64,000 bases of DNA from assembly GCF_024172185.1 (NCBI RefSeq), contig NZ_JAMZEC010000001.1:3720001-3784000 (forward strand), written 5' to 3'. Both the position numbers and the translations under genes were made by a program. The notes beneath the pieces were generated by a model, which was not told the origin of the DNA, did not search any database, and saw only the letters and a list, made by a program, of their open reading frames with translations. Of the stretch, positions 1 through 8,235 are shown piece after piece. The stretch is from Nonomuraea roseoviolacea subsp. carminata (GTDB lineage: Bacteria > Actinomycetota > Actinomycetes > Streptosporangiales > Streptosporangiaceae). Position 1 is the stretch's first letter. The number at the start of each line of letters is the position of its first letter.

Positions 1-97
1 GCGCAAGATCGTCCACGACGCCGTGGCCGCCGCCGGGCTCCGCAGCGAGTCCGAGGGCGAGGAGCCTCAGCGGTACGTGGTGGTCTTCCCCGCCTGA
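1..97 (+). CDS. khpB: Jag/KhpB RNA-binding protein, C-terminal end (partial)
   Basis: Only the last 31 codons are in the window, reading RKIVHDAVAAAGL followed by SESEGEEPQRYVVVFPA and a TGA stop. This is the typical end of the R3H nucleic-acid-binding domain of Jag/KhpB proteins (R-x-I-V-H, then SxGEEPxRYVVV). These proteins bind RNA, often with KhpA. The gene normally lies between yidC and rsmG in actinobacteria, which fits the neighbours here. The 5' part with the KH domain is outside the window. Confidence 0.85.
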   Translation, partial: RKIVHDAVAAAGLRSESEGEEPQRYVVVFPA

Positions 98-164
98 CGC
101 GGCCCCCGCGTGCACCTGTCCGGCCGCCAGCCCCGACACGCGCGGGCTGGCGGCCGTTCGCATG

Positions 165-519
165 TCCGCCCCTGGGCCCTCGCCGTCCCCGGCCGTTGGC
201 AAGTCCGCCCCCGTGCCCTCGCCGTCCCCGGCGGCCGGCAAGTCCGCCCCCATGCCCTCGCCGTCCCCGGCGGCCGGCAAGTCCGCCTACGCCCGCCCCA
301 TCCCGGGCGGCTGGCATGTCCGTCCCTACGCCCGCCCCGTCCCCGGCGCTGGCATGTCGCTACGTCTGCCCCATCCCGGGCCGTTGGCATGTCCGCGCCT
401 ACGTGCCCTCCCGGCCGTTCGCCTGTCCGGCCGGTCCACGACCCTCAGCCGTACGCCCGTCCGGCCCGCCGCATCCCCGGCCGTTCGGTTGTCCGCCCTT
501 GTCGCGGTCCGCGCCCGTG
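165..519. repeat. Degenerate tandem repeat array between khpB and rsmG
   Basis: The khpB-rsmG gap (98-609) holds about ten head-to-tail units, most beginning tccg and following a ggcaag or ggcatg end. The first three units are 39 bp each (165-203, 204-242, 243-281) and nearly identical; later units shrink and diverge (282-318, 319-356, 357-391, 392-425, 426-459, 460-491, then a remnant). The core is a run like gccctcgccgtccccggc. Reading frames cross the array on both strands but look like composition artefacts. There are no unique spacers, so it is not CRISPR. Confidence 0.75.
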
Positions 520-609
520 AAGGTGGCTAGCCTTGACTCGACACGGATCGCGGCGCGCGAGGCGACGCCATCCAGTCGGTCACCCATCCCGAGAAAGGTC
601 CACCCACCA

Positions 610-1281
610 GTGAGCGATGAGCTGCCCGCTCCGCCCGGCATGGCACGGGACGTCTTCACCGGCGAGGCATGGGATCGGGCGAACATGTTCGCCGAGCTCC
701 TGGCCGGGCCGGGGGTCGTGCGCGGCCTGCTCGGGCCGCGCGAGGTGTCGCGCATCTGGGACCGCCACCTGCTCAACTGCGCCGTCGTGGCCGAGGCCGT
801 GCCCGAGAACGTCAGCCTGGTGGACATCGGCTCCGGCGCCGGACTGCCCGGCCTGGTGCTCGCGATCGTCCGCCAGGACATCCAGGTCACGCTGCTGGAG
901 CCGTTGCTGCGCCGCACCGTCTTCCTGGAGGAGTGCGTCGAGGCGCTGAAGCTGCGCAACGTCGAGGTGCTGCGCGGCAGGGCGGAGGAACTGGCGGGCA
1001 AGCGGGTGTTCGACGTGGCCAGCGCCCGCGCCGTCGCGCCGCTGGACCGGTTGCTCAAGTGGGCCATGCCGCTCCTGCGCGAGGGCGGCGAGCTCATCGC
1101 CATGAAGGGGGAGCGCGCCGCCGAGGAACTCGCCGAGGCCGAGCCGCAACTCCGAGCCGTCGGAGCGAGGACGGCTGAGCTTGTCACGGTCGGGCGCGGT
1201 AAGGTCGAGCCGCCTGCGACACTGGTCCGGGTGGTAGCGGGTCGCGCGCCGGAAAGCACCAGGCGGCGACGGAGGAGGTGA
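610..1281 (+). CDS. rsmG: 16S rRNA (guanine-N7)-methyltransferase RsmG
   Basis: This SAM-dependent methyltransferase (formerly GidB) modifies a guanine in the 530 loop of 16S rRNA; loss in other bacteria gives low-level streptomycin resistance. The 223-residue product has the SAM-binding motif VDIGSGAGLPGLVLAI, the family pattern RIWDRHLLNC, and SARAVAPLDRLLKW further on. I chose GTG at 610 because gagaaagg lies just upstream and the length fits the family; the longer frame runs back into the repeat array. It ends in an arginine-rich tail, and its stop lies at the ggaggaggtga that precedes parA. Confidence 0.93.
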   Translation: MSDELPAPPGMARDVFTGEAWDRANMFAELLAGPGVVRGLLGPREVSRIWDRHLLNCAVVAEAVPENVSLVDIGSGAGLPGLVLAIVRQDIQVTLLEPLLRRTVFLEECVEALKLRNVEVLRGRAEELAGKRVFDVASARAVAPLDRLLKWAMPLLREGGELIAMKGERAAEELAEAEPQLRAVGARTAELVTVGRGKVEPPATLVRVVAGRAPESTRRRRRR

Positions 1282-1418
1282 CAGTGGTGCCAGTCGCGCC
1301 AAGCGGTCTTGGCTGGCCCGACGGTCCTCTGGCCACGAGTCCCACCGGCGTGGGATGGCCCGAATTGGGCGTGTCGCCGCAGCGAATTCCCGACACCGGC
1401 CTATCACGGGTTGAAAGG

Positions 1419-2351
1419 ATGGCCAACGTGACCCAGACCCCACTGAACCCCGGCGATTCCCCATTGGTACGAGAGGCGCTCAGCTCTGTGGTTTCACGTG
1501 AAACATCTGCGACCCAGGCGGCCACCCAGGCCGGTGACACTCCCGGCGGCGCTGAGAGCACCTGGCCCCGCCCGCCCAAGTGCAGAGTGATCGCGGTTGC
1601 CAACCAGAAGGGCGGTGTGGGCAAGACGACCACGTCCGTCAACATCGCGGCGGCGCTGTCCATGAACGGCCAGCGCGTCCTGGTCGTCGACCTCGACCCT
1701 CAGGGCAACGCCTCCACGGCGCTGGCCACCGAGCACCGCGGCGACGTCCCCGACGTCTACCAGGTGCTGGTCGACGACCTGCCGATGGCCGACATCGTGA
1801 AGCAGGTGCCCGACATGCCGGGCCTCTACTGCGCCCCCGCCACCATCGACCTGGCCGGCGCGGAGATCGAGCTGGTCTCGCTGGTGGCCCGCGAGGCGCG
1901 GCTGCGCCGCGCGCTCTCCGCGTACGAGGCGGAGCTGGACTACATCATCATCGACTGCCCGCCGTCGCTCGGCCTGCTCACGGTCAACGCCCTGGTGGCC
2001 GCGGAAGAGGTCATGATCCCGATCCAGTGCGAGTACTACGCGCTGGAGGGGCTCGGGCAGCTCCTGCGCAACGTCGATCTGATCAAGGCGCATCTCAACC
2101 CCACGCTGCGGCTGTCCACGATCGTCCTCACCATGTACGACGGGCGGACGCGGCTGGCGTCGCAGGTGGCGGAGGAGGTCCGGGCGCACTTCGGCGACAC
2201 GGTGCTCAACACCGTGATCCCGCGCAGCGTCCGCCTCTCCGAGGCGCCGAGCTACGGTCAGTCGGTCATGACGTACGACCCGGGGTCGAGCGGCGCGATG
2301 GCGTACATGGACGCCGCCAGAGAGATCGCCCACCGCGCCGCCACGGTGTAG
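1419..2351 (+). CDS. parA: Chromosome-partitioning ATPase ParA
   Basis: ParA is the Walker-type ATPase that moves or anchors ParB-parS complexes near the origin. The deviant Walker A motif KGGVGKTTTS lies at about residues 64-73, with VLVVDLDPQGNAS and YIIIDCPPSLGLL following, as in soj/ParA proteins. The start is uncertain. ATG 1419 gives 310 residues; the frame is open back to GTG 1278/1284 next to a strong ggaggagg that overlaps the rsmG stop, so a longer protein coupled to rsmG is possible. The 47 extra residues are low-complexity with mixed codon use, which is why I prefer the shorter form. A parS site is embedded in the N-terminal coding region. Confidence 0.93.
   Translation: MANVTQTPLNPGDSPLVREALSSVVSRETSATQAATQAGDTPGGAESTWPRPPKCRVIAVANQKGGVGKTTTSVNIAAALSMNGQRVLVVDLDPQGNASTALATEHRGDVPDVYQVLVDDLPMADIVKQVPDMPGLYCAPATIDLAGAEIELVSLVAREARLRRALSAYEAELDYIIIDCPPSLGLLTVNALVAAEEVMIPIQCEYYALEGLGQLLRNVDLIKAHLNPTLRLSTIVLTMYDGRTRLASQVAEEVRAHFGDTVLNTVIPRSVRLSEAPSYGQSVMTYDPGSSGAMAYMDAAREIAHRAATV
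1490..1505. promoter_or_regulatory. parS site inside parA
   Basis: The sequence ggtttcacgtgaaaca contains the perfect 14-bp palindrome gtttcacgtgaaac, the core of the bacterial parS consensus bound by ParB. It is read in frame as VSRET within the N-terminal region of ParA, so the site is constrained both as protein and as DNA. The cluster of five sites 2.4 kb away makes real function very likely. Confidence 0.9.
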
Positions 2352-2883
2352 CCCCGTCCATGTAGTCAGCCCGCGCTCGGGGGCATGGGTGACGTGTCGG
2401 GTGATTCTCGCGCTGTGGCTGGAGCGGGCGGCTGCGGCTGGAGTTGGCGCTGTCTGCTCGCTGGCGCGTTCATGGGTCGTTCGCGGGCTCGGGTTGTCAT
2501 GGGAGGCTCGGGCTTGCCGCGGCACGACGGCTGAGGCTCCGTCGTGGTCGCGGATGGGGCGAGTCGTTCCAGGGGCGAGTGCCTGAGAGGTACCTACCTG
2601 CGGGCTCGCGGCCCGGGTGGTGCCTGGAAGCGTGCATGCCTAAGCGCCATGCTTGAGACGCTTCATGGGCCACTGTCGAGACGCTCCGTACATGGGGCCA
2701 TCCGGCGCCTTCGAGACGGCGAGCCACGCCCGAGATCCGCCATGCCTGAGACTTCTCATCTTCCAGGCCGCGACTGGCGGGTGTAAATCAGGCGCAACGG
2801 CGTGTGGCGAGGACACACCGGGTCGCGTCGGCACCGGTAACCTCTCCTGGAGTGACCGGATTCGGCCGGGTGGAGGAGACGCA
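2352..2883. other. Intergenic region between parA and parB
   Basis: This 532-bp gap has no convincing gene. Its second half (about 2630-2770) holds imperfect repeats built around gccatgcttgagacgcttcatg-like elements (for example near 2647, 2680, 2715 and 2741). Just before parB is a clean ggaggag (2872-2878). I could not pick a promoter with confidence, but the gap is long enough for parB to have its own. Confidence 0.5.
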
Positions 2884-3855
2884 GTGAGTCAGCAGCGGCG
2901 GGGATTGGGCAAGGGGCTCGGGGCGCTCATCCCGACCGGTCCCATCGTTGACGGCACGGGGACGGCGCCGGCCCCCGCCGACGGCGCGCCTCCCGAGACC
3001 GGCCCTCTGCCGATCGCGGGGGCGTACTTCAGGGAGATCCCCCTTGAGGCCATCGTGCCGAACCCGCGTCAGCCGCGTGACGTCTTCGACGAGGAGCGGC
3101 TGGACGAGCTGGCGGCCTCCATCAAAGAGGTGGGTCTGCTCCAGCCGATCGTCGTCCGTTCGGTCGGCGGCGGCAAATATGAGCTGATCATGGGGGAGCG
3201 GCGCTGGCGCGCCAGCAAGCTCGTCGGCCTGGATCCGGTGCCGGCGATCGTGCGCAACACCCAGGACGACGATCTCCTCCGTGACGCCCTCATCGAGAAC
3301 CTCCAGCGCGAGCAGCTCAACCCCCTCGAAGAGGCGGCCGCCTACCGGCAGCTCCTGGACGACTTCCGGGCCACCCACGAGCAGCTCGCCCAGAAGGTCG
3401 GCCGCTCGCGCTCCCACATCACCAACACGCTGCGCCTGCTCAACCTCCCGCCGGAGGTGCAGCTCCGGGTGGCGGCCGGCACGGTGAGCGCCGGACACGC
3501 GAAGGCCCTGCTGAGCCTCGAGAGCGCGGAGGAGCAGATCCGGCTGGCCGACCGGATCGTGGCCGAGCTGCTGTCGGTACGGGCGGTCGAGGAGATCGTG
3601 TCGTTCGGCGGCGCCACGGCGGCTCCCGCCGCCAAGACGGCCCGGGAACGTCGTCCCGTCAACAAGCCCACCGCTCCCGGCCTCACCCACCTCGCCGACC
3701 GCCTCTCCGACCACTTCGAGACGAAGGTGAAGGTGGACCTCGGGCGGCGCAAGGGACGGATCGTGGTGGAGTTCGCGACGATCGACGACCTGGAGCGCAT
3801 CATCGGCACGATGGCCCCCGAGGCGGTCCGAGCCATGCGAGAAGCTCAATCATGA
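2884..3855 (+). CDS. parB: Chromosome-partitioning protein ParB
   Basis: ParB is the CTP-dependent clamp that loads at parS and spreads over origin-proximal DNA. The 323-residue protein begins with MSQQRRGLGKGLGALIP, the N-terminal ParA-stimulating segment. It then shows the ParB/Srx nuclease-fold motifs PNPRQPR and GERRWRA (about residue 104), LIENLQREQLNPLEEA, and a helix-turn-helix around KVGRSRSHITNTLRLLNLP. A C-terminal dimerisation domain follows. GTG 2884 is set by ggaggag at 2872-2878. Its target sites lie 5-150 bp beyond its stop codon. Confidence 0.96.
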   Translation: MSQQRRGLGKGLGALIPTGPIVDGTGTAPAPADGAPPETGPLPIAGAYFREIPLEAIVPNPRQPRDVFDEERLDELAASIKEVGLLQPIVVRSVGGGKYELIMGERRWRASKLVGLDPVPAIVRNTQDDDLLRDALIENLQREQLNPLEEAAAYRQLLDDFRATHEQLAQKVGRSRSHITNTLRLLNLPPEVQLRVAAGTVSAGHAKALLSLESAEEQIRLADRIVAELLSVRAVEEIVSFGGATAAPAAKTARERRPVNKPTAPGLTHLADRLSDHFETKVKVDLGRRKGRIVVEFATIDDLERIIGTMAPEAVRAMREAQS

Positions 3856-3859
3856 CCAC

Positions 3860-4006
3860 TGTTTCACGTGGAACACTGCTGCCGGTCTGATGTTCCACGT
3901 GAAACCAAGGCGCGCTTGGTGACGATGTTCCACGTGGAACGTCGCCGCCACCCGAACCGGTGACGACGTGTTCCACGTGGAACGGTCGATGGTTTCACGT
4001 GGAACA
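3860..4006. promoter_or_regulatory. Cluster of five parS sites
   Basis: Five 16-bp ParB-binding palindromes lie in 147 bp between parB and the convergent threonine aldolase gene: 3860-3875 (tgtttcacgtggaaca), 3891-3906 (tgttccacgtgaaacc), 3926-3941 (tgttccacgtggaacg), 3969-3984 (tgttccacgtggaacg) and 3991-4006 (ggtttcacgtggaaca). All keep the CACGTG core and differ only at the two tolerated TTT/TTC arm positions and the ends. Such dense clusters mark the origin region in actinobacteria and nucleate the ParB complex. Confidence 0.95.
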
Positions 4007-4016
4007 CCGGCCACCC

Positions 4017-5063
4017 TCAGGCGCCGACCGCCTTGCGGATGTCGTCCAGGAAGTCGTCCACCTGTTCCGGGGTGGTGTCGAAGGCGGTCATCCAGCGGAC
4101 CAGGCCCGCATCCTCGTCCCAGTAGTGGAAGAGATAGCGGCTCTGCAACGCGGCGGTCGCGTTCTTCGGCAGTACGACGAAGGCGGCGTTCCCCTGAGCC
4201 GGGAAGACCAGCGACACCCCGGGCAGTCCTTCCAGGCCGGCGACGAGGCGGGCGGTCATCGCGTTGGCGTGCGCGGCGTTGCGCCGCCACAGCTCGTCCG
4301 TCAGGAGCGCCGAGAGCTGCGCCGAGACGAACCGCATCTTGGACGCGAGCTGGAGCGACTGCTGGCGCAGGAATGGCACGGCATGCGCGAGGGACGGATC
4401 CAGGACGACCACCGCCTCAGCCGCCAGCGCACCGTTCTTGGTGCCGCCGAAGCTGAAGACGTCCACCCCGGCGTCCGTCGTGAGCGTGCGAAGATCGCAG
4501 TCCAGGTACGCGGCGGCGTTCGCCAGCCGGGCGCCGTCCAGGTGCAGGCGCATCCCCGAGTCGTGCGCGGTCTGCGCGAGGGCGGCCAGTTCCCCGGGGG
4601 AGTAGCACGTGCCGAGCTCGGTCACCTGGGAGACGGAGACGACGCGGGGCTGCGGCTCGTAGGTGGTTCCCAGCGCGCCGAGCCGGCTCGTGATGTGGTG
4701 GGGACGCAGCTTGCCGTCCTCCGTGGGGACGGTGATGAGCTTGACGCCCAGGAGCCGTTCGGAGGCGCCGGTCTCGTGGGTGGCGATGTGCGCGCTCTCC
4801 GGGCAGATGACCGCGTCGTACCGGCCCAGCATGAGCGACAACCCGACGATGTTGGCGCCGGTGCCGTTCAGCACGGCGAAACCCTCGGCCTCGCTCCCGA
4901 ACGCCTCCTTGATCTGGCACTCGAAAGCGGTGGTCCACCGGTCGCTGCCGTACGCGGGGGCGTCGCCGTGGTTGGCGGCCGTCATGGCGTCGAGGACGTC
5001 CGGGTGCACGCCCGCGTGGTTGTCGCTGGCGAAGCTCTTGGGATAGATGGGATCGATCAGCAC
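4017..5063 (-). CDS. ltaE: Low-specificity L-threonine aldolase (PLP-dependent)
   Basis: The product (348 residues) belongs to the fold-type I beta-eliminating lyase family that cleaves L-threonine or allo-threonine to glycine and acetaldehyde. It shows FASDNHAGVHPDVLDAM at the N-terminus, LNGTGAN near 66-71, the PLP-binding aspartate in LHLDGARLANAA (D176), and the PLP lysine in SFGGTKNGA (K209). I chose GTG 5063 because a -10-like TAGCCT (complement of 5071-5076) ends seven bases upstream, as expected for a leaderless transcript. The frame stays open into the 42-bp repeats, but that extension is not conserved-looking. Another beta-elimination activity in the family is possible. Confidence 0.9.
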   Translation of the reverse strand: MLIDPIYPKSFASDNHAGVHPDVLDAMTAANHGDAPAYGSDRWTTAFECQIKEAFGSEAEGFAVLNGTGANIVGLSLMLGRYDAVICPESAHIATHETGASERLLGVKLITVPTEDGKLRPHHITSRLGALGTTYEPQPRVVSVSQVTELGTCYSPGELAALAQTAHDSGMRLHLDGARLANAAAYLDCDLRTLTTDAGVDVFSFGGTKNGALAAEAVVVLDPSLAHAVPFLRQQSLQLASKMRFVSAQLSALLTDELWRRNAAHANAMTARLVAGLEGLPGVSLVFPAQGNAAFVVLPKNATAALQSRYLFHYWDEDAGLVRWMTAFDTTPEQVDDFLDDIRKAVGA

Positions 5064-5262
5064 ACGACCCAGGCTACTGACGTGGGCAGAGCGTCCCCGG
5101 CTTGCCGGTGCCAGGCGCGCCCGCAGGCGCCGGGGCGAGACGTCGTGCCGCCCTCTCGCCGTTCTCCTGCCGCAGCCGCCATTGACCGCCGCTGGTGAGT
5201 GAGCGCGGGAGGCAGCCTCCGGTCGCGGGGGAAGCGCGCCCGTGGGCTTGGTCGGCGGGGGA

Positions 5263-5388
5263 GTGAGGAGAACGTCCCGGACGGGGCGGCCTGGGCAGGG
5301 AGGCGTGAGGAGAACGTCCCGGACGGGGCGGCCTGGGCAGGGAGGCGTGAGGAGAACGTCCCGGACGGGGCGGCCTGGGCAGGGAGGC
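5263..5388. repeat. Three exact 42-bp tandem repeats upstream of ltaE
   Basis: Three direct copies of a 42-bp unit starting gtgaggagaacgtcccggac occupy 5263-5304, 5305-5346 and 5347-5388, followed by the first bases of a fourth (atgagga). They lie in the 409-bp gap between ltaE and the ATP-grasp gene. As 42 is a multiple of three, they keep reading frames open on both strands and lengthen the ltaE frame artificially. The near-perfect identity suggests recent expansion. Confidence 0.9.
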
Positions 5389-5472
5389 ATGAGGATCTGA
5401 ACGCGAGTGGCGGAGCGGCACGCGACCCCGGGAGGAAGCCCGGGTGGCGTGGCGCCCCGCCGGGGCCGGTCG

Positions 5473-6429
5473 TCAGCTTCGGGCGCGGGAGGCCGCCTGG
5501 GTGAGGAGGATGCGGCAGAGGTCGCCCAGATCCTGCCCCGCCGCCTCGGCCGCCATCGGCAGCAGGCTCGTCTCCGTCATCCCGGGCGCGACGTTGACCT
5601 CCAGGAAGTGCGGCTGTCCCGAGGCGTCCACGATGAGGTCCGTACGGGAGACGTCGCGCAACCCGAGGGCGGTGTGGGCGGTCACGGCGGTCTCGGCGCA
5701 CGCGGCGGCGATCTCGGGCGCGAGCCGGGCCGGGGCGAAGAACTCGGTGTGTCCGGCCGTGTAGCGGGCGGCGTAGTCGTAGACCCCCTCGTCCGGCACG
5801 ATCTCGACCGGCGGCAGCGCCACCGGGCCGTGCCCGAGGTCGACGACCGAGACCGCCACCTCCACGCCCTCCACGTACCGCTCGATCAGCGCGGTGTCGC
5901 CGTACGCGAAGCAGCCCACCATCGCGGCGGGCAGCTCTTCGGCGGTGCGCACGATCGACGCGCCGAGAGCCGAGCCGCCCTGCGCGGGCTTGACGAACAG
6001 GGGCAGGCCGAGCCGGTCCACGATGCGTCCGAGCACGACCGTGGCGCCCAGGTCGTGGAACGTCTCCTTCGGCAGCGTGACGGACTGCGGCGTGCGCACC
6101 CCGACCGACCGGACGACCGCCTTGGCGGTGGGCTTGTCGAAGGCCACCCGGCAGGCGTCGGGGTCGGCGCCGACGTACGGCACGCCGAGCAGCTCCAGCA
6201 CCGAGCGGATCGCGCCGTCCTCGCCGGCGCCCCCGTGCAGGGTGACGAAGACGGCGTCCGGCGGGTCGGCGAGGATGGACGGCACGAGCGACGCGTCGGT
6301 GTCGCGGGTCTCCACGTCGATGCCGGCCGCGCGCAGCACCTCGCTCACGCGGCGGCCCGAGCGCAGGGACACCTCACGCTCGTACGAGAGGCCCCCGGCC
6401 AGCACCAGCACGTGGCCCAGATCGCTCAT
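5473..6429 (-). CDS. D-alanine--D-alanine ligase family ATP-grasp protein
   Basis: The 318-residue protein has the D-Ala-D-Ala ligase layout: an N-terminal LVLAGGLSYEREVSLRSG motif, LHGGAGEDGAI at about 65-74, the ATP-grasp lysine segment LFVKPAQGGSALG, and the metal/substrate motif EVNVAPGMTETS near the C-terminus. Ligases of this family join two D-alanines for peptidoglycan precursors. ATG 6429 follows ggaggagatgtg. At 318 residues it is at the short end of the family, and a main ddl may lie elsewhere, so a related specificity is possible. It is transcribed leftward downstream of the aminotransferase, separated from it by a strong hairpin. Confidence 0.8.
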   Translation of the reverse strand: MSDLGHVLVLAGGLSYEREVSLRSGRRVSEVLRAAGIDVETRDTDASLVPSILADPPDAVFVTLHGGAGEDGAIRSVLELLGVPYVGADPDACRVAFDKPTAKAVVRSVGVRTPQSVTLPKETFHDLGATVVLGRIVDRLGLPLFVKPAQGGSALGASIVRTAEELPAAMVGCFAYGDTALIERYVEGVEVAVSVVDLGHGPVALPPVEIVPDEGVYDYAARYTAGHTEFFAPARLAPEIAAACAETAVTAHTALGLRDVSRTDLIVDASGQPHFLEVNVAPGMTETSLLPMAAEAAGQDLGDLCRILLTQAASRARS

Positions 6430-6660
6430 CACATCTCCTCCGCTGACGGCACGCTGTCCCACCGTACCGGCGCCCGGCGCCCCTGGCGTACGACGGGCAC
6501 CGGGCGAGCGCCTGGTGTCGGACGCCTCTCTCGTGGGGTGATCCTGACGGGCATGGGGTCGCGTGCGCGCGGTATGGGCACTCCGGTCCGCCCGGTGGCC
6601 GGCGTCGATGAGCGGGTGGCCTGGTCGCCCTGACCGTGGGCACGACGGGCGAGCGCGCAC

Positions 6661-6716
6661 GGGGACCAGTACGGCCGGCGTCCACAGCCAGAGAACGCCG
6701 GCCGTACAGAGTCCCC
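6661..6716 (-). terminator. Hairpin terminator after the aminotransferase gene
   Basis: A large inverted repeat pairs ggggac and gtacggccggcgt (6661-6681) with acgccggccgtac and gtcccc (6695-6716), interrupted by one 2-nt mismatch and a 13-nt loop. It lies 19 bp beyond the aminotransferase stop codon in the direction of transcription. There is no strong T-run, as is common in high-GC actinobacteria. Confidence 0.7.
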
Positions 6717-6735
6717 GCGAAGGAACGCGAGACCC

Positions 6736-8061
6736 TCAGGCCAGGTCGGGCCCGGGTGTGTCGACGCCCGCGTGGCCGCGCGTCGAGCCCGTGCCGAACG
6801 TGTCGCGCAGCTGGATCTCCTGCTCGATCACCCCGGCCAGCCGGCGCACGCCCTCCCGGATGCGGTCGGGCTCCGGGTAGCAGTACGACAGCCGCATGTT
6901 GCGCGCCCCGCTCCCGTCCGTGAAGAACCCGGTGCCGGGCACGAACGCCACCCGTTCGGCCACCGCGCGCGGCAGGATCGCCTTGGAGTCGAGGCCCTCG
7001 GGCAGCGACGCCCACACGAAGAAGCCGCCGGCGGGCCGGGTCCAGGTCACCTCCGGCGGCATGAGGACCTCCAGCGCGTCGAGCAGCGCGTCGCGGCGCT
7101 CGCGGTAGAGCTCGCGGAACGACTTGATCTGCTCGCGCCACGGCTGCGTGGCGAGGTACTGGCCGACGGCGAGCTGCGTGAACGACGAGTGCGACAGCAC
7201 GGCCGACTCCATGGCCAGGACGAGCTTGTCGCGGATGGCGTGCGGCGCGAGGGCCCAGCCCACGCGGAACCCGGGAGCGAGCGTCTTGGAGAACGACCCG
7301 AGATAGACCACCCCGTCGGGGTTGTCCGCGCGCAGGGCGCGCATCGGCTCGCCGTCGAAGCCGAGCAGCCCGTACGGGTTGTCCTCGACGATGAGCACGC
7401 CGGCCCGCTGGCAGATGTCGAGCACCTGCTGGCGGCGCGCCACGTTGAGGGTGACGCCGCCGGGGTTGTGGAACGTCGGGATCGTGTAGAGGAACTTGAT
7501 CGGCGCCCCGGCGGTCTCCAGGGCGTAGATGGTCTGCGCCAGCGACTCGGGCACGATGCCCTGGTCGTCCATGGCGATGTGCACGACCTTGGCCTCGTAC
7601 GCGGCGAACGTGCCCAGGGCGCCCACGTAGGACGGGCCCTCGGCGAGCACCACGTCGCCCGGGTCGATGAAGATGCGGGTGATCAGGTCGAGCGCCTGCT
7701 GCGACCCCACGGTGACGACGACGTCGTCCGCCCCGGCGTTGATCCCCTCCAGCCGCATGACCTCGCAGATCTGCTCGCGCAGGTGCGGGTCACCCTGGCC
7801 GGAGCCGTACTGCAGGGCCACCGGGCCACGCCTGGTGACCAGGTCGGAGACGAGCTCGCCGACCATGTCGAGGGGAAGGGCCGTGACGTACGGCATGCCG
7901 CCGGCGAGCGAGACCACCTCGGGTCTCGACGCGACGGCGAAGAGAGCTCGGATCTCGGAGGCGACCATCCCGGTAGCTCGCGCGGCGTACCGGTCGACGT
8001 AGGCGTCGATGCGCGATCCATGAATCGCGGGTGTCTGACCGTGATTGAGCTCTTCTGTCAC
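6736..8061 (-). CDS. PLP-dependent aminotransferase class I/II
   Basis: This 441-residue protein resembles the 2-aminoadipate/branched-chain aminotransferases and the catalytic half of MocR proteins, but it has no GntR domain. Visible family features are SLAGGMPY (about 51-58), QYGSGQGDPHLREQI, VTVGSQQALDL, FHNPGGV (N199), VEDNPYG and the PLP lysine in GSFSKTLAPGFRVGW (K259), plus the C-terminal arginine region ARNMRLSYCYP. GTG 8061 is supported by aggaggtggacc immediately upstream. The natural substrate cannot be read from the sequence. The gene is monocistronic between hairpins. Confidence 0.88.
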   Translation of the reverse strand: MTEELNHGQTPAIHGSRIDAYVDRYAARATGMVASEIRALFAVASRPEVVSLAGGMPYVTALPLDMVGELVSDLVTRRGPVALQYGSGQGDPHLREQICEVMRLEGINAGADDVVVTVGSQQALDLITRIFIDPGDVVLAEGPSYVGALGTFAAYEAKVVHIAMDDQGIVPESLAQTIYALETAGAPIKFLYTIPTFHNPGGVTLNVARRQQVLDICQRAGVLIVEDNPYGLLGFDGEPMRALRADNPDGVVYLGSFSKTLAPGFRVGWALAPHAIRDKLVLAMESAVLSHSSFTQLAVGQYLATQPWREQIKSFRELYRERRDALLDALEVLMPPEVTWTRPAGGFFVWASLPEGLDSKAILPRAVAERVAFVPGTGFFTDGSGARNMRLSYCYPEPDRIREGVRRLAGVIEQEIQLRDTFGTGSTRGHAGVDTPGPDLA

Positions 8062-8235
8062 GGTCCACCTCCTCGGTGTCAGATAGACCTGGAACAACAG
8101 GTTACGCCAACCGGGCATGTCGCCCGTGACTGGCCTGGACGCCTTGGTCCCCGCCGACGGCGTCCCACTGGGCTACGATGCCAGCTGGGGACGCGGTTTT
8201 CGCGGGCTTTTCCGGGTCAACGATTGGGGCCGTAG

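Noticed and set aside
165..519. CRISPR array
   Set aside because: Units are contiguous, degenerate and of shrinking length, with no unique spacers and no cas genes nearby.
399..1259. Long minus-strand open frames over rsmG and many other genes
   Set aside because: They are antisense shadows caused by high GC content, with arginine/alanine/proline-rich translations and no ribosome sites.
5064..5390. N-terminal extension of threonine aldolase through the 42-bp repeats
   Set aside because: The extension is repeat-derived, proline/arginine-rich and unlike the family; a -10 element and GTG 5063 explain the start better.
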